This document shows, piece by piece, positions 46,041 through 57,429 of a DNA stretch of 64,000 nt (the stretch's first letter is position 1; each line of letters begins with the position of its first letter). The translations under genes and the position numbers were made by a program. Location: the NCBI GenBank assembly GCA_020744425.1, contig JAGMUV010000001.1:6882001-6946000 (forward strand). Direction: 5' to 3'. Below the pieces are notes generated by a model that was not told the origin of the DNA, did no database searches, and saw only the letters and a list, made by a program, of their open reading frames with translations. The stretch is from Dactylonectria macrodidyma. Taxonomy: Eukaryota; Ascomycota; Sordariomycetes; Hypocreales; Nectriaceae.

Positions 46041-46084
46041 ACTGAGATGGGCCTGTAAGACTACTGAGATGGGCCTGTAAGACT
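46041..46084. repeat. 22-bp tandem duplication
   Basis: ACTGAGATGGGCCTGTAAG plus ACT occurs twice head to tail without a spacer, exact in both copies. Located between the cluster regulator and the polyol-dehydrogenase-like gene. Confidence 0.95.
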
Positions 46085-46323
46085 AGAGATGATCCATTTT
46101 CCGTCCACCGCCTACTCTGGCTTTTGAACTCACCCCGTCACGTTCAAGCTTCGCGATGTCAGGAGAGACGGACAATGAACACGCACCTTGCCAATTTAAG
46201 GAATGGACGATGCGTAACTCCCCGAGACAGGCTTTATCGTGGACGCTCAGACATGACACGCACAGACTTTCTTTCTCCTTACCGTCACACCCGGCTACTT
46301 GTCAAGAACCCGAAACCCCACAT

Positions 46324-46334
46324 CACATAGCCGG
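46324..46334 (+). promoter_or_regulatory. Cluster motif variant CACATAGCCGG, site 2
   Basis: One base different from the consensus. It lies 253 bp upstream of the polyol-dehydrogenase-like start and also in the divergent promoter of the zinc-cluster gene. Confidence 0.5.
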
Positions 46335-46586
46335 ATATAGGCTCCTCTTGATTGAGACGACGCAAAATACAGCTCTGGCCGTAGACGGTTGCCGAGATGA
46401 CTCGAGAATGAAATACTGGTTACATGAAAAGCCTAGGGCTCTATGCCAAGGGAAGAAAGTTATGAGATAAAATAATACCACGTCAAATTTATATTGCGCC
46501 TCTCAACTAAGCCCATTCCCCATCTTAGCCCTCCATCGTCCTCATCTACACTTGATTGATATTTAGCATCTTACTTGTTGCACAAT

Positions 46587-47800
46587 ATGTCAACTGCCGC
46601 TGTGGTTGAGCAAGCGCCTGCTTGGCCAACTGTGACCGCCCTCCGCTTCCACAAGCGTGGCGATATCCGCCTGGAGCAGCTCGAGCCAGAGTACGTAAGA
46701 CAACGAAACGTTGCTGGTTATGCCTCGGCGAACGATGAAAAACTTGATTAACTCACCTTTTCGCTAGGCAGTGCAGTCCCGACCATGTCCGCGTCAAGGT
46801 CGCGTATAGCGGCATCTGCGGAACCGATGTGACCGAATACATCAGCGGCCCTATATTTCCTCCTCAGGAAGGGCATGCGAATCCCCATACCGGCGTTACG
46901 CTGCCCATCGTCATGGGCCATGAGTTCTCCGGCACCATCATCGAGGTTGGCTCCAACGTCAGTCACTTGAAGATCGGCCAGCACGTCGTCATTAGTCCTG
47001 CCTACGACCACCGTCACTACGATACCGAGTTTTGCGAGCCCTGCCAGAACGAAAAGTACAACATCTGCGACGCGGCAGCGACGGTTGGCCTGAATGCGCC
47101 AGGAGGCGGCTTCTGCGACCAGACTGTCGTCAGGGCCAGGAACTGTATTGCCCTCCCTTCCAACGTTAGCCTCAAAGCTGCTGCTCTGGTAGAACCCCTT
47201 GCTATTGGGCACCACTGCATAACCGCGTCGGGGTTCAGAAAGGGACAGTCAGTCCTCATCTGTGGTGCAGGCCCCATTGGCCTTGCCATACTCTTACTCC
47301 TCCGCGTCATGGGCGCGTCCAAGGTCATCGTCACCGAGGTGCTGGAATCAAGACTGGCGCAGGCCAGAAATTTCGGGGCAGACGCCGTCATCAATCCGCT
47401 GCAGTGCTCTGCAATGCCCGGATCATCAGCGGCAGAGGCCATTCAGCAAGTAGTCAAGGGCGGTGTCGACATAGCCTTTGATGCAACCGGACTTCAGTCA
47501 ACACTGGACCTTTCCATCGCTTGTGCGAAGCCTGGTGGAGTTATCTTCAACGTCGCAATTCATAAGAAAGCTCTCTCACTGAACCTGAATGACTTGGCGT
47601 TGAAGGAGAAGAGACTTCTGGGTGGCATTTGCTATTTCCAAGAAGACTTTGACATCGTTATTGGGATGCTGGCCGAAGGCAGGCTCAATCCGGAGCAGAT
47701 GATCACCTCTATTGTTCCACTGTCCAACATTGTTGAGGGGGGTTTCGAAGAGTTGATTCATAATCGCGAGGCTCATGTAAAGATTCTAATCAAGCCTTGA
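46587..47800 (+). CDS. Zinc-type polyol/(R,R)-butanediol-dehydrogenase-like MDR
   Basis: Exons 46587-46690 and 46768-47800 (77-bp intron) give 378 residues. The catalytic zinc motifs are CGTD at 52-55 and GHE at 85-87, with a third ligand region GGGFCDQTVVR. The structural zinc lobe keeps three cysteines (FCEPCQNEKYNIC), but the first of the usual four is replaced by Thr. NAD(P)-binding is by ICGAGPIGLAILLL followed by VIVTE, whose acidic end favours NAD. The protein most resembles fungal butanediol/sorbitol/xylitol dehydrogenases that oxidise secondary alcohols. With the neighbouring transporter this fits polyol or sugar use, but the substrate is not defined. Confidence 0.88.
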
Positions 47801-48585
47801 AGCAGGTTTCGCGATGAAATAGTGCTCTTCTACTGCATCCATTGAGTTGCCTTTCATCAAGGCGCCCAACGAAGAAGTGACTTTCAAATATCAGGGCGTT
47901 GGGAACATGAGTAGTCTGATTATCCTGTCCTGCAGCTATTCATACTACTGTGACTCTAGAGGCATCACTGCACGGTAGTGACCAAGTGGCACATTGCTTG
48001 GATCTTGCATTCATGACTTTATCTTTATTTCTTGAACTTAACATTACAATAGTTAGATGGTCTCGGAGCGGGCGCGGAAAAGCCGTTGTATTGAACATAC
48101 CGGGGCCTTGCTGGCACATTTCTAGCAATTCTCAAACGTGACATGAGCTCCTCGTGGGCTCGCTCATTCCCTAACAGAAATCAGCTATACGCCCTTGATC
48201 GCTGTCAGCCCCATTCTGGCCATTAACACTTGAGTAAGCCGGCGTTGCCCATCACACCACGGCTGTGCCCACTTTCTCGACGCGCTTGAAGGTATCACAG
48301 AACGGCTACCGGTATGTCTTGTTCACACATGCAGAGATAATACGAGACACGACTGTGCTTGAACGAATTCTTAAGCTAAGTATCGACCGGTGATTGAATG
48401 AGTTCTCCAGTGGTGATTCACACCCCGTCTAACTATCTCGAATACGTGAAAGCAGATGGGATTGGTTTCGGTAAGAAGAGGAAAATGCCAATAAGAGTGG
48501 AACGAACCGGATGCCTCAAGGTCCACAACCAAAGTCGCTGCAGTGTCCCCACGAGGACGAGACGACCGCTTTCGGAACAGGCTTC
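47801..48585. other. Intergenic region between convergent genes
   Basis: No gene beyond short shadow frames. Both neighbours end here, so it holds two 3' flanks. Confidence 0.4.
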
Positions 48586-50695
48586 TCAATTGAAGTGCTC
48601 AACATTCAATCCTTCGGCGTGGTCGGGCTTTTCACGGACCTGAGAATCTCCGCTCTCCGCGGGTGTCGCACATCCGTCATCTTTGATAAAAAGATGATCG
48701 ATTTCCTCTAGGGACAGTCTGCTTGTCTCAGGGAACCAGAAGTAGATGGCCGGGGCCATGGCAAAGTTCTATGATAGTTTAACGCTGGTTTCTTGCGAGT
48801 AGCCAGGGAGGCAAAACACTTACACAAGCCATAAAGACCAAGTAGGTTTTCCACGCTATATTAGCGATCATGGTGGGAGTGACCATGACAATAAGAAAAA
48901 CCTATCACACTATGAGACTCTGAAGGGAGCCATACGCGTTGAATCTTCGCAGATAGATCACGTACAAATGCCCAATTTGTCATGACAGCCAAAGACGTCC
49001 CCTTGGCCCTGGCTTTCAGTGGCAGGATCTCTGGAGCATAGCACCATGGAATAGCGTTCAGGCTGGCACCAAAGAAAAGCATGTACTGCATCGAGGTTCA
49101 GCCAATGGTCCTCTGAGCCATCATATCAGGAGGGCTACTTACGGTGACGAAGAAGGCAATGCAAGTCTTGCCAGTCACAGCCTCCTTGCTCGTACCTTGG
49201 AAAGACAACAAGACTGCAATAGCCAGGAGACTGAGCCCCATGCCAATGCTTCCCACGACTGTCAGCAGACTATTAGTTACTGGACGATTGCATAGTGTCG
49301 GTGGCTCACTCATTGGCTTTCTCCGCCCGATGCGATCGAGATACAGCGCCGGAATCAACGATCCGAAGGCAAACGCCAGGTTAATACAGCCACCAGCAAT
49401 CAGTGCCATCTGTCTTGCAAGTCCAACGCTGTCTTCCAAAACGACGGCGATATAGAAAACGACAACATTAATACCAACCCACTAAACCCTTGGTTAGTTA
49501 ACACGTTCAGAGAAGTAGCTATTGGATGGCGAGCAGACCTGATTGAAAGATAAGGCCATGAGTGCCAGACAGACTCGCCAGCCGGTTTGAACTCGGTCCT
49601 GCTTGAAGAGATTCGACCAGTGGAAAGCAACCTCGCCTTCAATTTCAAGGGCCTCGAGGATCTCCCTCTTTTCTTGTAGGAGACTCTCGTCATCTGGGCC
49701 AACACCATATACTTGGCACATGACCTCAACGGCCTCGTCAACTCTCCCGCGCTCCATGAGCCACCTGGGGGTCTCTGGCAGGCCAAACAAGACAATTGAG
49801 ATGATGAGTGCTGGGAGAATCTGGGCAGCGATCGGCAACCGCCAAGCGATGCCTCCTCCAACAAAGTCCATGCCAAAGGCAAAGAAGTATGCCACAGCTA
49901 TACCAAGTGCAGTGAATAGCACCTGTAGCACGGGAAGAGAATCTCAATCAGCCCAGGACCACATATGTGAAGTATAGTTGCATACCTCTGTTGTGACCAA
50001 ACGCCCTCGAACGTCGCTTTTGCAGAGTTCTGCTTGGCTTAATGACTTTAGTACGAAACTTCCGAGGGTGAAAGATTGATGCTTACTACATGGGAACCGT
50101 GGCCGTATCGATGCCGACACCTAGCAACTGTTAATATGGTGCGATGCAGTATACTTGACCGGAAAACTTACCAACGCCTGCGACGATGCGCCCAACAATC
50201 ATTTGCGGGACCTGTTGGAGCACTTAGTCTTGATTTGTATCTTATGTGAGTGGGTGGTGAAGTACCCCATAGGCAGCTGTCTGAAGAATGGCACCAATGG
50301 TCAATGTGAACATGGCAAGCCAAAGCGTTGGCCTGCGACCGAGTCGACCACCGATGGCAAAAGTGAGAGCACAGCCAGACAGGCACCCAAGATTGTAGCT
50401 AGAGACTGCGACAGAGCAACATCAGTGAAGGTCGGATGAACGGCTGCAGCAGAGACAAGCATACCGATAAACCCGAGCAGACCCTCGGAAGGATGATTGA
50501 CGATGTCCAAAAAGTCCGGGTTGGAGATGAGGCCACCGAAGACGCCCTGATCGTATCCGAACCTGTTCAAGTGAGCTTACGGTCTCTTCCTACACTCAAT
50601 ATGTATACTGACAAGAAGAAAGCCTGCAGGCAGTTGGCAGTGATGGCCAGTTGGGTGCGAAAGCCCGGCTTGAACCAGGATGACTTGTGAGGCAT
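48586..50695 (-). CDS. MFS sugar-porter-type transporter, 12 exons, 499 aa
   Basis: Twelve exons (50695-50613, 50562-50465, 50405-50266, 50211-50172, 50120-50087, 50037-49986, 49922-49539, 49481-49310, 49258-49143, 49085-48966, 48901-48824, 48768-48586) join with every phase consistent to 499 residues. Twelve membrane segments are expected. Sugar-transporter signatures (PF00083) are all present: FGYDQGVFGG in helix 1, GGRLGRRPT between helices 2 and 3, VGRIVAGVGVGIDTATVPMY, PETPRWLMERGR in the central loop, DRIGRRKPM, and WFPETSRLSLEEID at the C-terminus. It probably imports a sugar, polyol or related small solute at the plasma membrane by proton symport. One copy of the cluster motif lies 787 bp upstream. 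Exon density is much higher than in its neighbours. Confidence 0.92.
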
Positions 50696-51481
50696 TTTGG
50701 CAGGGCTCTATGGAGCCTGAAAGTCGAGGGATATAGTGAAGAAAGCAATGTGATGTCGAAAACTCAACAATCAGTTAGCTTGCGGGCTTGGTTGGTCTTC
50801 AAATACGTCTCCGCCTCGCCTCCTCCCGCATTTCGATCAATTTCCGGGGCATGGGGAAGAAACTGGGGGTGGGGTTGACCCCAGACCTGCGGACTTCACA
50901 CTAAGACTCGAGCTAAACCTCTTGCAAGCAGAGTTTGGGGCTTGCAGAGTTGATTCGATGTCTTGCCACCTTGAGGGAGGTGCATCCATTCGCCTGTCCG
51001 GCTTCTCAAGTCTGGCCTTTTTCTCAGAGGACGACGAGGGCCCTGTCTTCGTTTGCAATCAGTCTAGGATTACCCTGATATCGCTGTTCCATGTCTCAGC
51101 CCCAAGACGGGTGTCGGGCCATAGTCGACGGATGGTCTTTGTTGGCTGAGGCGTTGACCGACATGGGACTACACGAGGTGTTTAGTTTGAATGACCCATC
51201 CCAATTGATTGAATGTATCTACGCTTGGGTCAGACAGGGTTGATGGCAATCTACAAAGGTGCAGCCTAGCATCCCAACATGACGGCCATCGTCTGTCAAT
51301 TCTTGTGCCACGGGATACTTTACTTTACCTCGCCTTTACCCCTTACAGAGCCTAGGATGGTAAAGGTCTGATCACCAGCATCAGAAGAGTTAGAAAGTAG
51401 ACCCACGGAAGTCCACAGAGGCCCAGACTCGGGCCCTCCGACACGCATGCTAATTTGAGTTATGTAGATAGCCTCGTTGGT

Positions 51482-51492
51482 CATATAGCCGG
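51482..51492 (+). promoter_or_regulatory. Cluster motif CATATAGCCGG, site 3
   Basis: Exact copy, 787 bp upstream of the sugar-porter start (50695, minus strand). Confidence 0.6.
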
Positions 51493-52611
51493 ATGCCTGG
51501 CGTTTCACTCGCCTGGCTGGACTCCCAGGGATGCCCAGTTCCTTTACCGCCGCAACGGCAAAAAACAGCGATCGCAGTGGTGGTTTGAGCCTCAGGCAAG
51601 GGTGTGGGCCTTGCTGGCCCTCTCCCTAGAATCGCCAGCAGTCCTCTCACCTTTATCGCCACCCTCTGCTTTCACCTTGCACCGAGGCCCAATTTCTCGG
51701 CTATTGGGCATTCGAAGCCTCGGTTGCGCTTTGGGTTGGGTGTGTTTTGGGTTCCATTACTAGCAAAGGAGGAGGCCACCCCTATGTACAGTAGCTGAGT
51801 CCAGGGCGTCCGTGGAGTCGGGTCGCCAGGATGCTACTTTAGCTAGGGGTAGGCAAGTAACCATGATAATTCTCAAATCCTAGGTATGTACAGCGTATTA
51901 CTTTCTTATCTCAGCAGGGCTTTAGTTTTACATCTTGACAGGGTTGAATTCTCTCGATATCACAAGTCTAACCCGTTGTAAACTTGTGCTCAAGACGGCG
52001 GCCAAGGAGTCAATGGACAGAGGAGCAAGAGCCAAAACGCCTGCATGGAAAACCCTCCAAATCAGGTACTAGGGCGACATGAAAATCTGGATCCAGATCT
52101 AGACATGAAAAGCCAACAAAGCCCTTTTTTGTTTTCAGTTCGTTTTGTTGGAACGGTTTGCCCAAAAGACCGAACTGCACCACCTATTGGGAGATGCAGC
52201 TGTAGACAAGTAGCACGACTGCTTCTGCACCACGTATCACGTGTCGATTCGGGACAGATGACAACATGAGCATCGATCAACCGGGAAGTCGAGCTGCCTG
52301 AACGCCTTTGGTGTATGGTTTGCTGCCTGCTGTGGGCGTTTGTATGGCTATATGATCGTATTGCCATCTGCAACACTTCTTCTCAGTTGACAAATATCTT
52401 GTAGTTCAGAGACCAAGTGCAAACCACGTTGCGATGCAGTGACACCGGACTCGAAGGCTAACGTAACTTGGCAATCATCCGCAGAACTTCGGAGCCTTCT
52501 TGGCTCACACATCTGCTGAAGACATGTTAATCGAGACGCAAACTGAAGCCCACCATCTCGGGAAAGCCCCCACTCGTCATGTGCACGAACAAACGACCGG
52601 GAACATCCACA

Positions 52612-52622
52612 CCGGCTATATG
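52612..52622 (-). promoter_or_regulatory. Cluster motif CATATAGCCGG, site 4
   Basis: Exact copy on the minus strand, paired with site 5 only 7 bp away, about 190 bp upstream of the first in-frame ATG of the SDR gene. Confidence 0.65.
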
Positions 52623-52629
52623 AGGAGCT

Positions 52630-52639
52630 CGGCTATATG
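52630..52639 (-). promoter_or_regulatory. Cluster motif CATATAGCCG, site 5
   Basis: Second minus-strand copy in direct repeat with site 4. It is followed by A instead of G in the motif orientation, so the CGG-type end is retained but not the final G. Confidence 0.6.
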
Positions 52640-52863
52640 GACCCTTCCCCGCCAATCACCGCTGCCCATCATTGCTCGTTCCTGAGCGTATCTCGAATGC
52701 AGCGCTCAAGCAGAGGATGAGGATGTGGCTGTTGTAGTCAGGCTGTTTCTGCTTCTTAGAGAATGAGGCTATAAGAGAAGCCTATGGCTTGGCCCACGCC
52801 TAGGTTAGCGTGCCAGTTCAGGCCCGCGTTGATCGCCCAAGCGCCATTGAGGGGTTCGCAACG

Positions 52864-54096
52864 ATGCGACAGCTAGTCAAAGTTCTACCTACCATTTCCC
52901 CATCTCGCTATCTAGCATCATCTCGTCTAGCTACTTTGATCTTCGCTCGTTCGTATATTTCACGACCCAAGTTCAACCGGTACCCAGCTGCCAGGACATT
53001 ATTACAGTGTTATTCCGACAAGACAATAGCTTTGAAAATGGCGTCTACAGTTACATCGACCCAGTCCGCCGATGACTACCAAACCTCGAATGTCTTTGAC
53101 TTGCTCTCCCTTCGGGGCAGGGTAATTGTCATTACCGGAGGCGCAAAAGGCATTGGTCTTGCTCTAGGATTTGCCGTCGCGGAGGCTGGTGCATCTGTTG
53201 CAGTCATCGATGCAGCACCAGAACCCGACCAAGCATTCTCCAAGTTGAAGGAAGTCAGTGCCAAGGTTGGCTTTTACCAGTAAGGCCAGCCATGCCACGG
53301 CAAGCCTGTAGCTCTACAGATTAACATGGCTAAGTTTGCCTTCAGATCCGACGTGACAGACTACCAACGACTACAAGCTACCTTTGCTACGATCGCGCGT
53401 GACTTTAACCGAATAGACGGCCTGTAAGTCATCCCCCTTATGTTTCCACGATATCTCAGCGTCCAGCCCCGTAACTTGAGCGCTAACGCGAATGATCTCC
53501 ATAGCATAACCGCTGCCGGCATTGTATCTGACCAACCAATGCTCCAACGAGATCCGGCAAGCGTCAAGAAATGCCTCGAGATCAACTCCCTGGGAACGTA
53601 CTACGCTGTCCGTCTTACTGTAGAGCAGATGGTCAAGCAACCCCTCAGAGGCCTGAATGCGAGCGTAGGGTCCATCATGACTATTGCCTCAATTGCCGCA
53701 CATCAAGCAAGCAAAGGCCAGTACACGAGTGATTACTGCATGAGCAAAGGAGCAGTGCTGTCTTTGACAAAACAACTTGGAGTGGAACTGGCCGAGCATG
53801 GCATCAGGGTGAACTGCCTCTCTCCCGGGTATGTCCTTCTCTCCGAAAGGTACTTGTCCGTTGAAAGCTCACAAAGGGGATTTGCGTATAGATACATTGC
53901 GACCGACCTCACAGCTGATTTGGTCCAGAAGCATCCGACTCTGGGAAACATTTTCAACAGCGAGCCCCCAATGAAGAGGATGGGCAAGCGCTCAGACCTC
54001 AAAGTTGCCACAGTATTTCTACTGTCTGACGCAAGCTCGTACATGACAAGCGCGGAGATGCTGATCACCGGCGGCATGCATGCTGGGCGGATCTAG
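52864..54096 (+). CDS. Short-chain dehydrogenase/reductase with possible mitochondrial presequence
   Basis: Exons 52864-53279, 53346-53423, 53505-53828 and 53892-54096 give 340 residues. The SDR core has TGGAKGIG at 91-98, TAAGI, and the catalytic Tyr242/Lys246 (SDYCMSK). The C-terminus ([20 protein letters not shown]) is like polyol/ketose reductases. Three in-frame starts exist: 52810, 52864 and 53038. The last gives a normal 282-residue SDR. The 58 residues before it (MRQLVKVLPTISPSR...) are rich in Arg, Ser and Leu and have almost no acidic residues, as in mitochondrial targeting sequences. The TATA box at about 52770 would put transcription before the upstream ATGs. I therefore choose 52864, with a shorter cytosolic form possible. 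Confidence 0.82.
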
Positions 54097-54949
54097 TGGA
54101 GAGCAATGATGCGTTGCATCGACGAAACCTGTTCATGTGAGGTTACTTGGAGTATCGATAGGGGTAGGCTTAGCAAACTACTTGTCACTACCAAATAAAC
54201 ATGATGTTCGAGTCCTATTCTAGAGCGTTTGCTTGTTCGGTAAACACCTCACACGGTCTTATAGTTCTACCTGGTCCAGATTACCCTGATTTTAGATTGA
54301 TACAGTATGCTGTTGGTCTTTCAATGTGACCTGGATCATCCGGATTACACCTCCTTTACAATATGCCTTTCTTCAAGATTGTATTGTCCAGAAGACAGGG
54401 TTTCTTTGGGAATACGAAACCCAAACGAAGCTGGGTATTCAAATCAAGCCATTTGCATCACTAATCTTTGCAACGATTGCCAAGAGGATTGAAACCGTGA
54501 GGCTTGTTGCGAAGGCTTATCCTGGCCATGCGACTGTGAATACGACCTGAGTGTGCGTAAAAATCTAACAGACCACGACACATGCCATTTTTCCTTGCCT
54601 TTACGCCGCGAGATCATTTTCGGCCGGCGGTCAGACATTCTAATAATTGATTACCCGCGAGGATATGGAGATGTTGTCTACAGAAGCGCTCAGTAAAAGA
54701 GCCGACCCATTATCAGAAGTGGAAAGTTGAAGCGGGCCCCATTGCAGTTGCAGATCAAGACCAAATCTGTTATCACTATCTAAGCTAAGCGGACAAGAAG
54801 ATGTCTAGCAGACACTATCACCAAAGAGCGTATAACTTTCGTGATGCCGGACCTTCAAAGCAGAGTAGTGAGGACCGCGGATGCGAAGCCTGATGTTGAC
54901 GTGATGTCGAAAATCGGGGCAGCGAGGTTCTGGTAGCCCCTCATTAGAC

Positions 54950-54971
54950 TTCCGGGAAGCAAATCCCGGAA
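54950..54971. promoter_or_regulatory. Perfect inverted repeat with CCGG arms
   Basis: TTCCGGGA and TCCCGGAA are separated by 6 bp, about 260 bp upstream of the Dabb start. Inverted CGG-containing half-sites with short spacing are the common target layout of dimeric zinc-cluster regulators. An imperfect version is present in the matching segment near 38730. Confidence 0.5.
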
Positions 54972-55022
54972 GCCAGTAAAAGCCTTGGTAAATACCCGAC
55001 CCTGCTCGGAGAACCCATCAGC

Positions 55023-55033
55023 CATATAGCCGG
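55023..55033 (+). promoter_or_regulatory. Cluster motif CATATAGCCGG, site 6
   Basis: Exact copy, 195 bp upstream of the Dabb gene start at 55228. Confidence 0.65.
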
Positions 55034-55227
55034 ACTCGCACTCACGTGCCTGATGACGCACCTTGGGGAGCAACTTGCTGCACAAGGCTATACCAAGTTT
55101 TGCTCTGGCCATCTTAAATACTACAAGATACAAATTTATATCTCCATTATAACGTATCTTATTTTAGTCCGCTTTATGAAGTGTTTTGATAATCGCATTG
55201 GAAACGTCCCTGTCTTCCCAGTGCAAA

Positions 55228-55742
55228 ATGTCGATCACCCACATCGTCCTGTTTCAATTCAAGCAAGATGCGGCTCATGAAGCTGTACAAGATGTGTGTT
55301 AAGTCCCGGTGACTGACAAACCATGTCACTGTCATCTACTGGATTGGTGCAACAGCTAAGAAGTATCCAGGCATGCAAGCGGATGCTTGGTCTGAAAGAC
55401 CAATGTCTCCACCCGTCGACAGCAAAGCCATACATTCAATCCGCGTCTGGTGGCAAGGACAATTCTCCCGAGGGAGCGCAAGTTAGTTGGCTCCTCTATT
55501 TATTTCTGAAGGATACACAAGCCCCGTCAAGAATCATCATCCCCTTTTTGTAGAGCTCCTGCTGATATGGACCGTTTCCCACTCAGGGTGGTATCACGCA
55601 CGCATTCGTTGTCGAGTTTGCGACAGCCGCAGACCGAGATTATTACGTTGCCAGCGACCCCGTGCATCAGAGGTTTGTCCGGAGTCTGGGTGGGCTGGTT
55701 GAGAGGGCCCAAGTGGTTGACTTTACCAACGGCATCCTGTAA
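55228..55742 (+). CDS. Stress-responsive A/B barrel (Dabb) domain protein, 110 aa
   Basis: Three exons (55228-55293, 55371-55481, 55587-55742) with phase-0 introns of 77 and 105 bp give 110 residues. The Dabb fold (PF07876) is recognised from the N-terminal ITHIVLFQFKQDA, the central GGKDNSPEGAQ, then GGITHAFVVEFATAADRDYY and DPVHQRFVRSL, ending with VVDFTNGIL. Fungal Dabb proteins are small dimeric barrels. Some act as cyclases or tailoring enzymes in secondary metabolism and others have no known activity. It has no signal peptide. Its promoter holds a cluster motif and an inverted CCGG repeat, so it is likely co-regulated with the dehydrogenases. The exon 1 donor (GTGTGT) is acceptable but not ideal. 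Confidence 0.85.
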
Positions 55743-56328
55743 GATGATCAATACCTCAGCCTCTTCAAGCATGATGATGCAGCAAATTGAGAACATCCTT
55801 GCTGCCGACAGACTTCAATAGGGCATTAGTGATATTACTTGAGCTTTGATGAAGGATGGCCCTGATGCTTTATATAGACTGTCGAACGTAAAGTATCTAA
55901 TCCAGAGTTCCTAACCAGACTCCCCTAAATGACAGAAACCAGCGGATTATTTTATTCCCCCTCTCAACATCTTACAACTTTGCGACTCGGAGAGACTAGC
56001 AATATTTCTTAAATTATCAGATGCCAAGCTTAGATATTTTATTCTCAAAGGAAATTCCAAACCAAGAAATCGAGTCTACCCTAGACTAGAGGCAAAAGCA
56101 TAAGCAAGAAGTCAACTAGGAGAGCAACTCATATATCTTAATAAATGTCACATTATATACTCAATTGTTATTCTTCCACCACGACGAGTGGATTGGGGTT
56201 TTGTTATCTTTCAGGGAGACGAGAATTACCCTGGAACAAGGAGTAGCATTCCAAGCCTATGAGGAATCATGTGAACTTTAAGTTACCTCTAAGTTAGTTA
56301 CATAAATCCCTTATTACCACGGAAGGGA
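55743..56328. other. Intergenic region between convergent genes
   Basis: AT-rich from about 55930 to 56160 and without coding frames. Confidence 0.4.
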
Positions 56329-57429
56329 TCAGAGTCCTAGTCTTGCAGCCTCAGATCGAACGATATCTGGCACCTCATTGCTTAGACTCCTCTCCTGCGG
56401 CCTCCAACCAAGGACCTTCTTGGCCCGGGCGGCCACACCACGCGAGTTCATGCCCCAACTTGCTGCCTCAAACCCTGCAGACGATTTCACAGCCTCATCA
56501 ATCGACCAGTCTCGAAGCTCAGGGGTCCCGCCCTTGATGAATTTCTGCTTGTGGGCTTCCTGGCCGATTTCAACCGATAGATCGCCCCAGGCATGCTCAC
56601 CGTTTTCGGTAAAGTAGTAGCCCTGAGCACCCCAAATCTCGGCGTCGTTCTTCCTAGATGGGTCCAACGCGGCTTGCACGAGTAGCTCAAACACGTTGCT
56701 CAGGTCGTGAACATGGACGTTGTTCCATCGAGAAAGACCCTTTCCAATGCGAGGACAATACTGCTCTTTAAGGACAAAGGAAGTAAGTTCGTATACTTGC
56801 CGCCCCCGACCTGAGACGGGGCCGCGTCCCTGGCCGTAGATTGTAGGCGGGCAAATGATGGCAGTCTTGACCAAGTCCGCATGTTGGTTGCCGGTGCTGA
56901 GGACGATCTCGTCCACGTTGCGATGGAAGGCGGCGGCTGGTAGGTTCACCAGCTCTTCTATGCCTTCGAGGTCATTGAACACCTTGTCATCATGCTCTCC
57001 GAAGGTTTTCTTGACTTCTGAGTCAAAGTAGGTCAAAATGCCAGCACCTCCAGTGTGCAGCCAAAATCCAGGTCGAGAAATGGAATGTCCCAGCACAAGC
57101 CCTTTGGCAATGGCAGTCGCACTACCTTCGTGGTCTGATGAGTCAGCAGTATCTAGCTTGTGTTAGCACATTTGCACAGCCGGGGCGGGAGCAATGTACC
57201 CACGGACGACAATGTCAGCCCATGCAGCCTCACGTTCCAGTATCGCAGAATCATCAAGGCCACCAATGACGATTCGCGCTTTCGGATACTTCTCAAGCAC
57301 CTTCTTTGCCTTATCATCTGAGCGAATGAGGAGTGCAAACTCAAAATCGGGATGTTGCTGGTGGAGGAGATACAAGGCGTCACCACCAATGTAGCCGGTG
57401 GCACCAGTGAGGAAGACTTTGACTGTCAT
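56329..57429 (-). CDS. Extended SDR, NAD(P)-dependent epimerase/dehydratase-like
   Basis: Exons 57429-57204 and 57152-56329 (51-bp intron, donor C/GTGGGT) give 349 residues. The N-terminal Rossmann motif is TGATGYIGG at 8-16, followed by LLIRSDDKAKKV, GGLDDSAIL and VVHTADSSDHEG. The middle part has the substrate side (HTGGAGILTYFD, VKTAIICPPTIYGQGRG) and the C-terminus a GWRPQERSL element. It belongs to the atypical/extended SDR group of nucleoside-diphosphate-sugar epimerase-like and NmrA-like proteins. The usual Tyr-x3-Lys pair is not obvious, so it may not be a classical sugar epimerase. The ATG at 57429 is the only ATG next to the Rossmann motif. One cluster motif lies 167 bp upstream. 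Confidence 0.82.

Larger units (their letters stand above)
45662..46586. promoter_or_regulatory. Divergent promoter region, regulator and polyol-dehydrogenase genes
   Basis: About 925 bp with no gene. It holds a 22-bp tandem duplication (46041-46084) and one variant cluster motif (46324-46334). TATA-like AAATTTATATTG lies near 46486-46497, upstream of the 46587 start. Confidence 0.5.
50696..52809. other. Intergenic region, about 2.1 kb
   Basis: No gene supported; open frames of 60-105 codons on both strands lack motifs. It contains cluster motif sites 3, 4 and 5. GGCTATAAGAG near 52767-52777 is a TATA candidate for the SDR gene. Confidence 0.45.
54097..55227. other. Intergenic region and Dabb promoter
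   Basis: No gene supported; open frames near 54300-54550 lack motifs. The last 300 bp carry the inverted repeat at 54950, cluster motif site 6, and the segment similar to 38700-38930. Confidence 0.45.
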
